Shown in pieces: positions 31,990 through 43,059 of a DNA stretch of 64,000 nt (position 1 is the first letter of the stretch; every line of letters begins with the position of its first letter). The DNA comes from Periplaneta americana (lineage: Eukaryota; Arthropoda; Insecta; Blattodea; Blattidae). The position numbers were made by a program, and so were the translations under genes. Under the pieces are notes generated by a model. The model did not search any database. It was given only the letters and a program-made list of their open reading frames with translations, and was not told the origin of the DNA. The stretch lies in assembly GCF_040183065.1 (NCBI RefSeq), contig NC_091118.1:211270529-211334528 (forward strand), given 5' to 3'.

Positions 31990-32822
31990 TACTTACTGGC
32001 TTTTAAGGAACCCGGAAGTTCATTGCCGCCCTCACATAAGCCCGCCATTGGTCCCTATCCTGAGCAAGATTAATCCAGTCTCTATCATCATATCCCACCT
32101 TCCTCAAATCCATTTCAATATTATCTTCCCATCTACGTCTCGGCCTCCCTAAAGGTCGTTTACCCTCCGGCCTCCCAACTAACACTCTATATGAATTTCT
32201 GGATTCGCTCATACGTGCTACATGCCCTGCCCATCTCAAACGTCTGGATTTAATGTTCCTAATTATGTCGGGTGAAGGATACAATGCGTGCAGCTCTGCG
32301 TTGTGTAACTTTGTCCATTCTCCTGTAACTTCATCCCTCTTAAGCCCCAAATATTTTCCTAAGCACCTTATTCTCAAATACCCTTAACCTCTGTTCCTCT
32401 CTCAAAGTGAGAGTCCAAGTTTCACAACCATAAAGAACAACCGGTAATATAACTGTTTTATAAATTCTAACTTTCAGGTTTTTTGGCAGAAAACGGGATG
32501 ATAAAAAATTCTGAACCGAATAATAACAGGCATTTCCCATATTTATTCTGCGTTTAATTTCCTCCCGAGCATAATTTATATTTGTTACTGTTGCTCCCAG
32601 GTATTTGAATTTTTCCACCTCTTCAAAGGATAAATCTCCAATTTTTACATTTCCATTTCGTACAATATTCTCGTCACGAGACATAATCATATACTTTGTC
32701 TTTTCTGGATTTACTTCCAAACCTATCTCTTTACTTGGTTCAAGTAAAATTCCCGTGTTTTGTCTAATCGTTTGTGTATTTTCTCCTAACATATTCACGT
32801 CATCCGCATAGACAAACAGCTG
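31989..32822 (-). mobile_element. RTE-1 copy C, 5' truncated
   Basis: Minus strand: MNMLGENTQTIRQNTGILLE (just past YADD), [40 protein letters not shown], then, after a frameshift near 32345, SRRLRWAGHVARMSESRNSY and RRRWEDNIEMDLRKVGYDDR. The 3' end is AAAGCCAGTAAGTAAAT, the RTE-1 tail. Both flanks are ATT-rich, so a target duplication cannot be distinguished. Confidence 0.9.
32003..32798 (-). pseudogene. RTE-1 RT C-terminal coding region, frameshifted
   Basis: Two overlapping minus-strand frames (32340-32798 and 32003-32377) cover the RT thumb, the GCETWT block and the GHVARM/RWEDNI block. One base change in length near AKRDEVTGEW separates them. The catalytic YADD is cut off at the 5' truncation point. 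Confidence 0.88.
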
Positions 32823-32859
32823 ATGCTGATTATTATTATTATTAGTATTATTATTAACG

Positions 32860-33608
32860 GGTTCTAAGATTCAAAAACGGGCTCTCAAGTATTGTCGGAA
32901 AAATTCACCATTAAAATGGGACACCCTCACGGACAGGAGAACGCGAATTCGATTATGCGCACTGTTCAAAACATACAGAGGTGAGTCTGCCTGGAGAGAA
33001 ATAAAAAATAGGTTGCAGCCTCCAAATTACTCTTCAAGGAACGACCACTCATATAAATTGAGGGAAAGAAGGCAGAGGACGGACACTGGAAAGTTTTCTT
33101 TTCTCAATCGTACTATCAGGGACTGGAATGCTTTACCTGCAGACTTACTAAAGGCTTTACCAATAACCAAAAATGTATTTAAAAATAGGCTTAAGGACTT
33201 TACTAATAGACGGTAATTATACACAGTATTTAAAGGGTGTAATTGATAGTTTGTTACTGAAGTGTTCTATCAGTGAAGAATTATGTTGCGTCAGTGAAGT
33301 GTGTTGTGTAAGTGAAACGTGTTCCTGTCAGTGAAACTTTATAGTTTATAGTGGCAGTGCAAAGTATTTGAACAGTGAAATGTTTTTGAAGTGTTAGTGA
33401 AATCAGGATAGAATCAGTGAAATGTGTCGTAGTTCCAGTGCAGTGAGTGAGTTGACAGCGAAATAAGTGTAGTGTTGAAAGATACTTGTGCAGATATGAA
33501 CATATCATACTCGTGGGTTTTAGTTCGAACTTAGGTTTAAGATACAAATTAGATTTACTTTAAATGTTATTTTAAGTGATCGTACTTCAGTTAATTTAGG
33601 ATGTTCCA

Positions 33609-33673
<65 letters not shown>

Positions 33674-33790
33674 AGTATTAATTATTAGTATTATTATTAA
33701 TTGTGTTTATTAGTGTCTTTATTGAGTGTAATTAGTTACCACTGCCACCGGGTATATACCCACTGCAGTGTGAATAAATACATACATACT
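32860..33790 (+). mobile_element. LINE-2 copy 2, 5' truncated
   Basis: Begins at KIQKRALKYCRKNSPLKWDT-coding sequence, continues through the 33013-33216 frame (KLRERRQRTDTGKFSFLNRT, WNALPADLLKALPITKNVFK, stop). The UTR has GTGAAGTGTGTTGTG repeats, (ATT)n at 33611-33664, and the 3' end TATACCCACTGCAGTGTGAA with a CATA tail. It is the least disturbed LINE-2 3' end here and serves as the reference for copies 1 and 3. Confidence 0.85.
33611..33664. repeat. (ATT)n in LINE-2 3' UTR, copy 2
   Basis: About 18 units in the family's conserved position. Confidence 0.93.
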
Positions 33791-33792
33791 AT

Positions 33793-34571
33793 TATTGTAC
33801 ATCACCCACTAAATTCTCATCTCTCGCATTTATTCTCTCGTAGGTTGGCAGGTCTGAAGTTGCCGTAAAATGGGGGAACTAGGAAAATATTTCTGGACTT
33901 ATTCCATTTAAACTATCAATAGTTTAGATAAAATTGCTGTTAGCGAAGACAAAGGAGATATTACGTCACTTGATAAGTATGTTGTAACAGATGCTGATAG
34001 TCAAGAAAAGGAATAAAAGAAAAGAAAGAAAAGAAGAACGGGGGAACGAAGTAGCGATAAGGCCAGAATAGAATTTTAGCCTCAATCTTTCTGAAACCGA
34101 GAACGACCCCAAGCAGCGTTCAGGATCAAATGGTCCGTGGTTCGAGTACCGGCTAGATCAGTTCTGGACACCAATAACTCAATTGAGTCATACAGATTTC
34201 CCCTTAACTCCCCACTCCATTTTCCCCGGCTGAGACGAGTAGATCGGCAATTAAGCATCGCTCAGTGACGGATTGCATTATACCTTTACAAACTTTTGAC
34301 TCTCGCTGGTCGCCTGAAATCCATCACTGATGCACAGTTCCCACTGTGCGTTTGTTTACAAGGCAATGAAAGAGGAAAGGACATGGGAGGGAGTTTCGGA
34401 GTTCTGTTGCACTTCCCCGTTGTCCCCAGAGCTGGGCTAGATGAAGATTTATCTCCATTCCGCGCAACTGGAGGATTGTTCCTTATCTTGTAGTTGTCCT
34501 GTGACGTCTCCGCGGTGGCCCTATGTTCTATTGACCACTAGTGTTGGACAAAACTATCTGGATGATGATGA

Positions 34572-34573
<2 letters not shown>
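33793..34573. other. No recognised gene
   Basis: GC-richer, with purine-rich sequence near 34010-34050. A stretch GTGGTTCGAGTACCGG near 34138 is box-B-like, but no full tRNA or SINE could be built around it. Confidence 0.45.

Positions 34574-34642
<69 letters not shown>
34574..34642. repeat. (ATT)n microsatellite
   Basis: About 23 units immediately upstream of a truncated LINE-3 copy. Confidence 0.95.
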
Positions 34643-34643
<1 letters not shown>

Positions 34644-35209
34644 GGACAAGACCCAGTCAGGAGTAAGATAATACACAATAACCAATGCCTCGAACAAGTA
34701 CAAAAATTTCAATTATCTGGGTTGTGAAATATCTTATCAAAATGAAAAAGATGTGAACAAGAAAATTACCAAATTTACACAAATTCTAGGAATAATAAAC
34801 AATACATTAAAAGCTAAATTAGTACAAAAATCTACAAGAATAAAAATATATAATACACTAGCATTGCCCTCCCTTTTATACGGAAGCGAGATTTGGACAT
34901 TAAAGAAAAAAGACATGAACAGAATCAAAGCAACGGAAGTGTAATTTTTCAGGAGGACAGCAGGATATACTCTTCTAGACCGAAAAGGGAATGAAGAAAT
35001 TTTAGAACAATTACAAGTAGAGTCAGTAGAAGAAAAAATTAGCAGATACAAATTCAATTGGCTAGATCATGTAAGAAGAATGGAAAATTCAAGAATCCCA
35101 AAAATTATGATGCAGTATAAACCTAGAGGACATCGTCGACCAGGAAGACCTTTTAGAAGACTGCTAGATGGGGCCGAAACAGATCTACAGACGCCTAATT
35201 CGTGAAGAA
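34643..35209 (+). pseudogene. LINE-3 copy 1: RTE-like RT C-terminus
   Basis: Reads FNYLGCEISYQNEKDVNKKI, LKAKLVQKSTRIKIYNTLAL, PSLLYGSEIWTLKKKDMNRI, then, after a stop near 34944, RRTAGYTLLDRKGNEEILEQ, RYKFNWLDHVRRMENSRIPK, RGHRRPGRPFRRLLDGAETD. This is the post-palm and C-terminal part of a LINE distinct from RTE-1 but of similar plan. It is about 95% identical by eye to LINE-3 copy 2 at 58320-58780. Confidence 0.85.
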
Positions 35210-35214
35210 TGATA

Positions 35215-35304
<90 letters not shown>
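35210..35304. repeat. (GAT)n-(ATT)n compound microsatellite
   Basis: GAT units (35212-35242) pass into about twenty ATT units; it follows the 3' end of LINE-3 copy 1. Confidence 0.93.
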
Positions 35305-35364
35305 GTCTTTCACGAAGAAGAACATATAAGGAAGTATCTGTGAACTTGTTTCTAAATTTGATCA

Positions 35365-36612
35365 TACTTACTTACTGGCTTTTAAGGAACCCGGAAGTTC
35401 ATTGCCGCCTTCACATAAGCCCGCCATTGGTCCCTATCCTGAGCAAGATTAATCCAGTCCCTATTATCATATCCCACATCCCTCAAATCCATTTTAATAT
35501 TATCTTCCCATCTACGTCTCGGCCTTCCCGAAGGTCTTTTTCCCTCTGGCCTCCCAACTAACACTCTATATGCATTTCTGGATTCGCCCATACGTGCTAT
35601 ATGCCCAACCCATCTCAAACGTCTGGATTTAATGTTCCTAATTATGTCAGGTGAAGGATACAATGCGTGCAGCTCTGCGTTGTGTAACTTTCTCCATTCT
35701 CCTGTAACTTCATCCCTCTTAGCCCCAAATATTTTCCTAAGCACCTTATTCTCAAAAACCCTCAATCTCTGTTCCTCTCTCAAAGTGAGAGTCAAGTTTC
35801 ACAGCCATACAGAACAACCGGTAATATAACTGTTTCATAAATTCTAACTTTCAGATTTTTGGACAGCAGACTAGATGACAAAAGCTTCTGAACCGAATAA
35901 TAACACGCATTTCCCATATTTATTCTGCGTTTAATTTCCTCCCGAGTATCATTTATATTTGTTACTTTTGCTCCAAGATATTTGAATTCTTCCACCTCTT
36001 CGAAGGATAAATCTCCAACTTTTATATTTCCATTTCGTACAATATTCTGGTTACGAGACATAATCATATACTTTGTCTTTTCGGGATTTACTTCCAAACC
36101 TATCGCTTTACTTGCTTCAAGTACAATTTCCGCGTTTTCCCTAATTGTTTGTGGATTTTCTCCTAACATATTCACGTCATCTGCATAGACAAGAAGCTGA
36201 TGTAACCCGTTCAATTCCAAACCCTCTGTGTTATCCTGAACTTTCCTAATGGCATACTCTAGAGCGAAGTTAAAAAGTAAAGGTAATAGTGCATCTCCCT
36301 GCTTTAGCCCGCAGTGAATTGGAAAAGCATCAGATAGAAACTGGCCTATATGGACCCTGCTATAAGTTTCACTAAGACACATTTTAATTAATCGAACTAG
36401 TTTCTTGGGAATACCAAATTCAATACGAATATCATATAAAACTTCTCTCTTAACCGAGTCATACGCCTTTTTGAAACCTATGAATAACTGATGTACTGTA
36501 CCCTTATACTCCCATTTTTTCTCCAATATCTGTCGAATACAAAAAATCTGATCAATAGTCGATCTATTACGCCTAAAACCACACTGATGATCCCCAATAA
36601 TTTCATCTACAT
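35365..36612 (-). mobile_element. RTE-1 copy D, longest copy, includes RT palm
   Basis: From the 3' tail (GCCAGTAAGTAAGT on the minus strand) to a 5' truncation near 36612. It is the only RTE-1 copy here that retains the RT palm: [40 protein letters not shown] (motif A), [20 protein letters not shown] (motif B) and VYADDVNML (motif C). The apurinic endonuclease domain is absent. A target duplication was not found. Confidence 0.92.
35382..36607 (-). pseudogene. RTE-1 reverse transcriptase (palm to C-terminus), one frameshift
   Basis: Open from about 36607 to 35792 with all RT motifs visible: FxxAYDSV with the first catalytic Asp, [11 protein letters not shown], and YADD with the catalytic pair. 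One base is missing between GCET and TLTLREEQ near 35792, and the rest (to the stop at 35382) continues in another frame through RRLRWVGHIARM and RRRWEDNIKMDLRDVGYDNR. The protein lacks the endonuclease needed for target-primed reverse transcription. Confidence 0.9.
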
Positions 36613-37293
36613 ACTAAATTAACATAAACAAGTCAGCGATGTTGGTGGAGGCAAAACGTACATTTTAATAACAAAACTATTAAGTTAATGAAACGTGAAA
36701 AGTGAAGCTGAGGAAACAGGACGCCTTGAGTAAATTTCACGAGTTCGCATCCTTACAAAACTCCACCCAATTACAGTTTCCGGAAAGAGGAGAAGGCAAG
36801 TTAATATTGCTTAGTAAAAAGCGACTCTTTTGCCTACTCCATCTTAGTGTGGCGGGGTAACTCGAGACGCCGGACTGCTATTACAGCCCCTTCTTAATTA
36901 CCCGTATGAGGAATTCGATCGTGTTATAATTCTCAATTAAGTTGCTTTGCATGTGGTGAAACCAGACTCCGCGCGGGGGCGGAATTAAAACCGGATTGCG
37001 AGGAATTACAGCGAGTACACTACAACATGCAGCGAAACAGGCGTCAACGGGCACGGGAAGGAATGCCTGTACCCGTGCGAGGAAGTTTGGCTTTGCAACA
37101 GCGCACTGGATCGAAATTTTATTTCCTTGATGTTTCGAAAGGAAGAGACTGCTCTCAAGAAGATAATACATGCTTTTCAATTATGTTTTACGCCATCCGC
37201 AACTATTAACTGAGTACCTCAATGGAAAAACGGCAGATCCCAACCCTCCGTCAAAATGCATGTTTCACTAGAATTGTACACTGCTATGATCTA
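36613..37293. other. No recognised gene
   Basis: Spacer with short overlapping frames (36881-37209) on both strands, none with a recognised motif. Confidence 0.45.
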
Positions 37294-37300
37294 GTAACAT

Positions 37301-38445
37301 CACAGTCTACTATATACAGTCGCGAAGCTCAATATGTAGTAAAAATGCAAACATGGGTAGTTGCCCACCACTAGGATCGCTACTATCGCCTCATCATCAC
37401 AGATCTCTCCTAGCAGATGACAAAATATGTTACACTTTCGTTGTCGTGTTCTTTTGGAAAAATTAGCACCTTCCTTCCATTATTTAAATGGATAAAGTTC
37501 ATTTATTATTTTAATGAAGTATATTAAATTCCACCATAAACTCGAAGATACCTGCAAGAAATAGGTTAATATTATTTTTGTTTGTGCAAAACGAACTGAA
37601 ATTTACTATAATCGCTTCACTCATTCAAGATTATAGCGATAATGAACTATGAAACCAATAAATATTAATTTGCATTTCCCTTTACAACAATAATATAATA
37701 ACAATAATAATGGAAATATGAATTAATGGGGGTACCTTACGTGTACCGGTACTTGTAGTAGTTAACAAAGTGGGATGAGCTTAAGCAATAATAATCACAC
37801 CAGAATTGGAAATAAAACGTGATCAATAAATTTTATTGTAACAGACTTATTTTTTCTACGTCTCTAGTAAAGTAACAAATAAAAATAACAACAAAATTAA
37901 CAGCTATAATTAAAAACATATCCTTTGAAAAAAAAAGTAGGCCTAAGTTGTCTGAAAATGTACAATTATTCAAGGAATCAGCTGATACAGACGTAGAATT
38001 AGTGCAAAGCTTTTGTCTCTCAGCTGCAGGTAATAACAGAACAGGTTTATTTGAAACATCAAATAAAGTTGGAACTGCATTCCAGATTAATTTATTTTTG
38101 TTTTCATTCATAAATTGTGTGTTTTCGAAATGAAGAGAGCAGAACTTTACATTATTATAAAGATATGCTTCATTCTTTGTCATTAGATCTTCCCTCCTGC
38201 TGTTTATTAACCACTTTTTGCATCTATAAGTAAAATAAGAAATAGATGTTAGGATTTTTCTTCACGAGCATCAATGCGAAATACGCAACGACCTAGCACT
38301 CGATGGAAATACGACTCAGTCCACCCTAAATCCAAAGTCGACCGTGGACAGTCTATTGTTTCTAGTTGCTAACCGCTTGGAGCGCTTTATCGCGAGATTT
38401 GCAAAAAATCACCTCAAGCTTCGCGACTGTATATAGTAGACTGTG
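37301..38445 (-). mobile_element. THAP-encoding P-like DNA transposon (1145 bp), copy 1
   Basis: Termini CACAGTCTACTATATACAGT (37301) and, inverted, CACAGTCTACTATATACAGT (right end 38445) match over about 29 bp, continuing CGCGAAGCT. The 7 bp GTAACAT is duplicated on both sides (37294-37300, 38446-38452). The interior carries a THAP-domain exon on the minus strand, consistent with P-element-like transposons, whose transposases begin with a THAP finger. The catalytic region is absent. A 182-bp derivative of the same family is at 44403-46799. Confidence 0.85.
37833..38223 (-). pseudogene. THAP-domain exon of a P-like transposase
   Basis: A minus-strand exon begins after the acceptor TTTACTTATAG (38234-38224) and reads CKKWLINSRREDLMTKNEAY, then KFCSLHFENTQFMNENKNKL and AVPTLFDVSNKPVLL. 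The W, the C-x2-H (CSLH), and the AVPTLF end block fit the second half of a THAP zinc finger; the first C-x2-4-C would be in an upstream exon that I cannot find. After PVLL the frame continues to a stop at 37833 with a hydrophobic tail that is probably intron read-through. Expected role: TIR binding by the transposase. Confidence 0.75.
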
Positions 38446-38452
38446 GTAACAT

Positions 38453-38888
38453 GTTGAGAAACGAGTTGTTGTTTTGGGATATGTCGTTTGGCTGTAATCT
38501 GTGTTCTTTGCTACTGGAAAACTGCTTGCCGCGCCCTAGCCTAGTGGAAGATTGGCATATCCCGACCAGTCTCAGAATGGCGTCCGTAACGAGTGGAGTG
38601 GCTAAGTTGCTGCTGTGAAAGCTAGAAATGCCAAACAGTAGCCTTACCACCTAACAAAAAGACACGCTATTTATGGAGTCCTATGATATGGGGGACTACA
38701 ATAGACAGAACACCTACCTTTATTGAAAAATGTATGAAGAGGAAGGCTTATAAAAAATACAGAGTGAATCCAGACTATTCGCAAAGAAACTGGACTTACA
38801 AGTACTGTGTTCCTATTAACAATCGGCGAGTTGTCAATATTTTGTGTGACAGCAAGGAGACTGCGAACAGTAGACTACGAGGTACGCC

Positions 38889-38889
<1 letters not shown>
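38453..38889. other. No recognised gene
   Basis: Spacer between the P-like element and the (ATT)n before the Tc1 element. A plus-strand frame from 38683 (KRKAYKKYRVNPDYSQRNWT) runs into the microsatellite and has no recognised domain. Confidence 0.4.

Positions 38890-38947
<58 letters not shown>
38890..38947. repeat. (ATT)n microsatellite
   Basis: About nineteen units, ending in TA exactly at the left end of the Tc1-like element. Confidence 0.95.
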
Positions 38948-38948
<1 letters not shown>

Positions 38949-40300
38949 ACTCAGGGACAAAAAAAACCGGACGCTTTAATATTTGCTGGTGTTTTGCAAA
39001 ACATTATCTTCTCATACAATATTATGGTAGCCATCTGTTGTTATGGAGACGTGTATACATTGTTGATTGTTTTTTGTTTTATAAACAAGCCATTACAACC
39101 ATATATTCCAATTTTGCTTTCGGAGTCTCAGCTATAACAATTTTGTCTCAACCATTTTGTGCTTCATTATCGTTATCATTCGTTATTTCTTTATGTTAAC
39201 ATTTTCTGAGTTTAAGTGGGGTTGTAACATTTGTCTTAATACAAGATGCGACCTGAAGATGTGGCTCGAGCTGTAGCCCTTTACGATGATGGACGCAGTG
39301 TACGTTACATTGCAAATGTTATTAATATGGCTACAAGCACAACCCATGATGCGATAAAACGGTATAGGGAGACCCTAGAATATACCAGAAGACCAGGTTC
39401 GGGTCGTCCAAGAGCTACAAATCCAAATGAAGACAGGTATATGGTGTTGAGAGTTCTTAGGGAGCGCAACCTGCCAGCTACTAGTGTAGCCCAGCAATTT
39501 GTTAACATGCATGGACGCCCAATTTCGGCCAAAACAGTTAGAAGGAGGTTGAAAGCAAGTGGACTGATATCAAGTAGACCTGCAACTGGTCCCAGACTTC
39601 TCAGGATGCATCGAGTTGAACGACTGCGTTTTGCAAATGATCACAGGGATTGGAGAAATGGACAGTGGAGGTGTGTTCTGTTCACCGATGAGTCCCGTTT
39701 CAATCTGTGCTCACCTGATGGACGTGAAAGAGTTTGGAGAAGGGGGGGAGAACGATTTTCACAGTGTTGCATTTCCGAAAATGTGCCGTATGGAGGTGGT
39801 GGAGTGATGGTTTGGGCAGGAGTGTGTACGGATGCTCGTACAGAGTTGGTTTTTGTTGAAAATGGAAGACTAACAGCTGATAGGTATATAAATGAATGTT
39901 TGGCTGATCATGTTGTGCCATTTGGCCAATTTGTAGGCGATAATTTTGTTTTAATGCATGATAATGCACGGCTGCATATTGTCCATGCGGTCGGAGATTA
40001 TCTCCAAGAAGTGGGAATCCATGTTCTTCCATGGCCAGCAAGGAGTCCAGACATGAACTCAATTGAACACGTGTGGGCCATGCTGGGACGGCGTGTTAAG
40101 AATAGACGACCGAGACCAGAATCGTTACAAGAGTTGAGGCGAGCACTTGGCGAAGAATGGGAACTTATTCCTCAAGAAGACATTGCTAACCATATTGAGA
40201 GCATGCCAAGACGTATGGATGCAGTTATTCAAGCCAGAGGGGGTAATATCCGTTATTAAAAAGAGTTTTCAATATTTAAGGCACCATAAAATGAAAAATC
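38948..40300 (+). mobile_element. Tc1-like transposon (right end not identified)
   Basis: The left end CACTCAGGGACAAAAAAAAC directly follows TA of the (ATT)n and has the form of a Tc1-type terminus. The transposase starts 298 bp inside. I found no inverted partner (expected GTCCCTGAGTG) in the 700 bp after the stop, so the right TIR is lost, diverged or further away. The end given is nominal. Confidence 0.65.
39246..40259 (+). CDS. Tc1-type (DD34E) transposase, intact 337-aa frame
   Basis: Cut-and-paste transposase of the Tc1/mariner superfamily. Residues 1-60 form a homeodomain-like HTH (DVARAVALYDDGRSVRYIAN) followed by a GSGRPR motif; a second HTH lies at about 65-115 (SAKTVRRRLKASGL). 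The catalytic triad is complete: D148 in FTDESRFNL, D239 in MHDNARLH, and E274 in MNSIEHVW, exactly 34 residues after D239. A GVMVWAGV strand sits at 186-193. Length matches the family (about 340 aa). The ATG at 39246 is the first in frame and gives the normal N-terminus MRPEDVARAV. No stop or frameshift. Whether the copy is mobile is doubtful because the right TIR is not found. It is the only full-length enzyme frame in the window. Confidence 0.95.
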   Translation: MRPEDVARAVALYDDGRSVRYIANVINMATSTTHDAIKRYRETLEYTRRPGSGRPRATNPNEDRYMVLRVLRERNLPATSVAQQFVNMHGRPISAKTVRRRLKASGLISSRPATGPRLLRMHRVERLRFANDHRDWRNGQWRCVLFTDESRFNLCSPDGRERVWRRGGERFSQCCISENVPYGGGGVMVWAGVCTDARTELVFVENGRLTADRYINECLADHVVPFGQFVGDNFVLMHDNARLHIVHAVGDYLQEVGIHVLPWPARSPDMNSIEHVWAMLGRRVKNRRPRPESLQELRRALGEEWELIPQEDIANHIESMPRRMDAVIQARGGNIRY

Positions 40301-40967
40301 AGTTAGGCCAAACGATGCCATAGTTATACGCCCTTTGTAATTTTTTGTAAATTTTCTCATCAGAGATTTTTTTTCAAATGTTGTCGTAGGCTATAAGGTG
40401 CTAAATGAAACATTATTTTGTTTAAATGGGTTTTGTTTCATTTTGAAATTTCTTCAGTCAAAGTTGACTTTAGTTTGTGACAAATTAATCTCAGATTATA
40501 CTTTATACAACACAAAATTCCAAGTTCAGCTGAAACAAGGATAAATTTAACCTCTGATCTAAGATTAAATGGTTTATACAATCGGGCCTAGATGACACAA
40601 GTACGGGTGAACACATCGAATTTATTGATGCTGAGACAGAGTTTGAGTAGTCATATATATGCCTGTAATGCTATCTTCAAGTTTGAATAAATACTGATAC
40701 ACTATGTTTACATCTATGGCACTACCGATTTGCAGTCGTATTTGCAGATCTGTCTTCTTTCCTATGAACCAGGTTTGATATATGTATGTCCTATACATCA
40801 GTAGTAATTTACAATAAACTTTAATTGCAATTATCTCACAATTGCTTTGAGTTGGGATCTGCCGTTTTTCCACTGAAGTACTCAACTTCATCACGTTGCC
40901 ATTGACGTTCTATTCACAGATTTTGGCATTATTCACTGTGAGTGGAGATTGTGATCTTATTTCTCCA
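40301..40967. other. No recognised gene
   Basis: Sequence after the transposase; no right TIR, no coding sequence. The 90-codon minus frame at 40622-40894 has no motif. Confidence 0.45.
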
Positions 40968-41920
40968 ATTTATTTATTTATTTATTATTGCTAGTAAGTT
41001 TGAAATGAATACAAATTAATAAATACAATGAAAGATAAACTAGCCCACTCCTGAATGAGTAAGACTCGTGCTCAGGAGGGGATTCCAATACAGACAAAAA
41101 TAAAATTAAAATTGAGAGTGAATACAGGTTAAATAGTGTTTAATATGTTTAAACCCAAACTAGAAATCCAATACAAATTTTTTTTATTTTTTTATTAATT
41201 TGGAGAGGATTCGTGGTTGAAATATTATTGGAATAAAATTTTTTTAATAATCTGGGACCTTGACTCATGCTAAGATAAAAAGCTGCATTGGTTTTACATT
41301 TTGGTTCAGATAAACGTTGAAAACTTTGAAAAGTTTAAACAACAATTCAGTTGGGTAATCTTTCTGCTTTTTTAAACAAATTTTTAATACTTTTTAAATA
41401 CATAAATATAGGTTGAAATAATGCTAAATAAATTACACGTAAACAGTTAATTGACAAAATATTTCTTAGAATAACAAAGTAACATAATGTTTTACGTAAT
41501 TTATTACAAATATAATGAATATGATTATTCCATTTTAAATGATTATCAATAATTATACCTAAGTATTTAACCTCATTAACTTCATTAATAACTGAACAAT
41601 TGCAATTTATATCGGAACAATCAGAATTATGCATTTTAATTTGAAGTATTCATGAAATTGGTTTATTACCTTTATTATTTAAAGAAAATGGGACAGCTAT
41701 TGTTTTATCTTTATTAATTACAAGTGAATTTAAATCAAACCTTTTTTTATTAATTTCAAGCCGCAATTTGCATTACAATAAGCGTCAATCCAAGTTTTTC
41801 CACTAAAAAGTAAAACAGTAATATCAGCATACGAATAAAAATGACCTTCATATTCTTTAAGGTCTATCATTAAAAGGTCATTAATATATATTAAAAATTA
41901 AAATGTTTGTAAATTACTTA
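40968..41920 (-). mobile_element. LINE-5 (CR1/Jockey-like) copy 1, decayed
   Basis: Minus strand, read with frameshifts: SYADITVLLFSGKTW (RT motif C, with Ile replacing the second Asp of YADD), RFDLNSLVINKDKTIAVPFS, then EVKYLGIIIDNHLKWNNHIH (41347-41634 frame), then LFEPKW-like residues near 41300. The 3' part AGCCCACTCCTGAATGAGTA (plus strand 41041) and a TTTA-repeat end match copy 2 at 61735. The middle of the C-terminal domain is deleted. Confidence 0.75.
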
Positions 41921-42187
41921 CAAAATCCAAAAAGGAAAATGTAGCATAACGGAAGTAACATATTTTTTTCACTACAAGTTTTATGACTTTTGAAATAGTT
42001 CATTTCCTTCGTCACTTTGCAAATAATATTACAGTTTATTTTCTTGAACTATTACGGCTACTTCGAGACTTTCAATGTTGCAGATTTATTAAACAGTCGC
42101 TGCTCTATTACGCAGTACAAGATTTCAATGGTCATCGCTAGAGCACTTATTTACAGTATTTTTGCCATTATTTATCAAATGACCTGT

Positions 42188-42262
42188 TAGTACACCCCAA
42201 GTATTTGAAGCTGTCCACTTTTTCTACTGCCTCATTTCAAATTCGCAATTTTACCTTCTTTA
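42188..42262 (-). pseudogene. Very short LINE-4-like RT fragment
   Basis: The minus strand translates KVDSFKYLGC with neighbouring residues, a conserved thumb-region motif of RTE-like LINEs. Only about 75 bp are recognisable. Confidence 0.5.
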
Positions 42263-42299
42263 CTTTTCTCCCGATAACCATTTGTTAAATTTTAACTGT

Positions 42300-42391
42300 T
42301 TTTGTTAAATTTTAACTGCTTGTATACTTTGTGACCTGGTAGAGTGTAAGAGAAGGCCCTATGGCCGTAACTCTGCCAGTATAAATAAGGA

Positions 42392-42445
<54 letters not shown>
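42300..42445 (+). mobile_element. 3' end of an ATT-tailed LINE plus (ATT)n
   Basis: TGACCTGGTAGAGTGTAAGA, AGGCCCTATGGCCGTAACTC, TGCCAGTATAAATAAGG, then (ATT)n at 42391-42445. The self-complementary AGGCC-TATGGCC core and the poly-ATT tail are shared with 10622, 45225 and (reverse) 47443. Confidence 0.75.
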
Positions 42446-43059
42446 GTCTTCGTCTTGTTTGCATTTTAATTTCATCCGATACTACTCACTGCTATAGGAA
42501 TCCTACAAGCAAAACTCAGCTCAGACTACTCGCGGCGCGCATGCTATACCCCCTCACGCCCCTGCAGTAGGCGGGTTCTTTGATAAGCGGCTACTGGTGT
42601 AGCTATAACGGCTACGGTTGAGGACATGTGCACTCAAAAAGCAGCTGTAACAATAATCAATTAAGTGAATATAACATTACAAGATGTCAACATCGTCTCT
42701 TTCTAAGTCACAATCGGTATCTATCTTCACTGGAACTGTCCTCATATTTAAGTTTTAAATGTTTAAATTAAATTAAATTCATATTTAATATAAAACGCTA
42801 TGTGGCTCCCTGACTCTGTAGCAATAGCACGTATTCAGTTCAGCACAAGAAGATAATACGTGCGCATGCGCATAGTGTCGGTGGTGTGATTGGAGACGGG
42901 GAGCGTGCTGGGAAAGGGAGCATACGTCATCTGCGCGAGACAGTCACGCCCGTTGGTTTCTGCGCACTGAGTTTTGTTTCTTGGATGCCTATAGCATTCA
43001 GCTTCTCACAAATCATTTTAATTTTTAATCACCAACGGAGCAAGGTGAAGGAGATGTAG
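42446..43059. other. No recognised gene
   Basis: GC-rich patches (42530-42620, 42850-42970) but no motif; ends against the truncated 5' side of LINE-2 copy 3. Confidence 0.45.

Noticed and set aside
31862..32152. ORF with poly-Leu followed by RLRYIS/PPLVPILSK-like sequence
   Set aside because: Poly-Leu comes from (ATT)n read in one frame and the rest is antisense RTE-1. The similar poly-Leu/Ile/Asn/Val frames at 10681, 20901, 34441, 35202, 38683, 38807, 52338 and 58924 are rejected for the same reason.
34130..34160. tRNA-like B box GGTTCGAGTACC
   Set aside because: No A box or SINE body could be recognised around it.
39700..40062. 120-codon minus-strand ORF
   Set aside because: Antisense shadow of the intact Tc1-type transposase.
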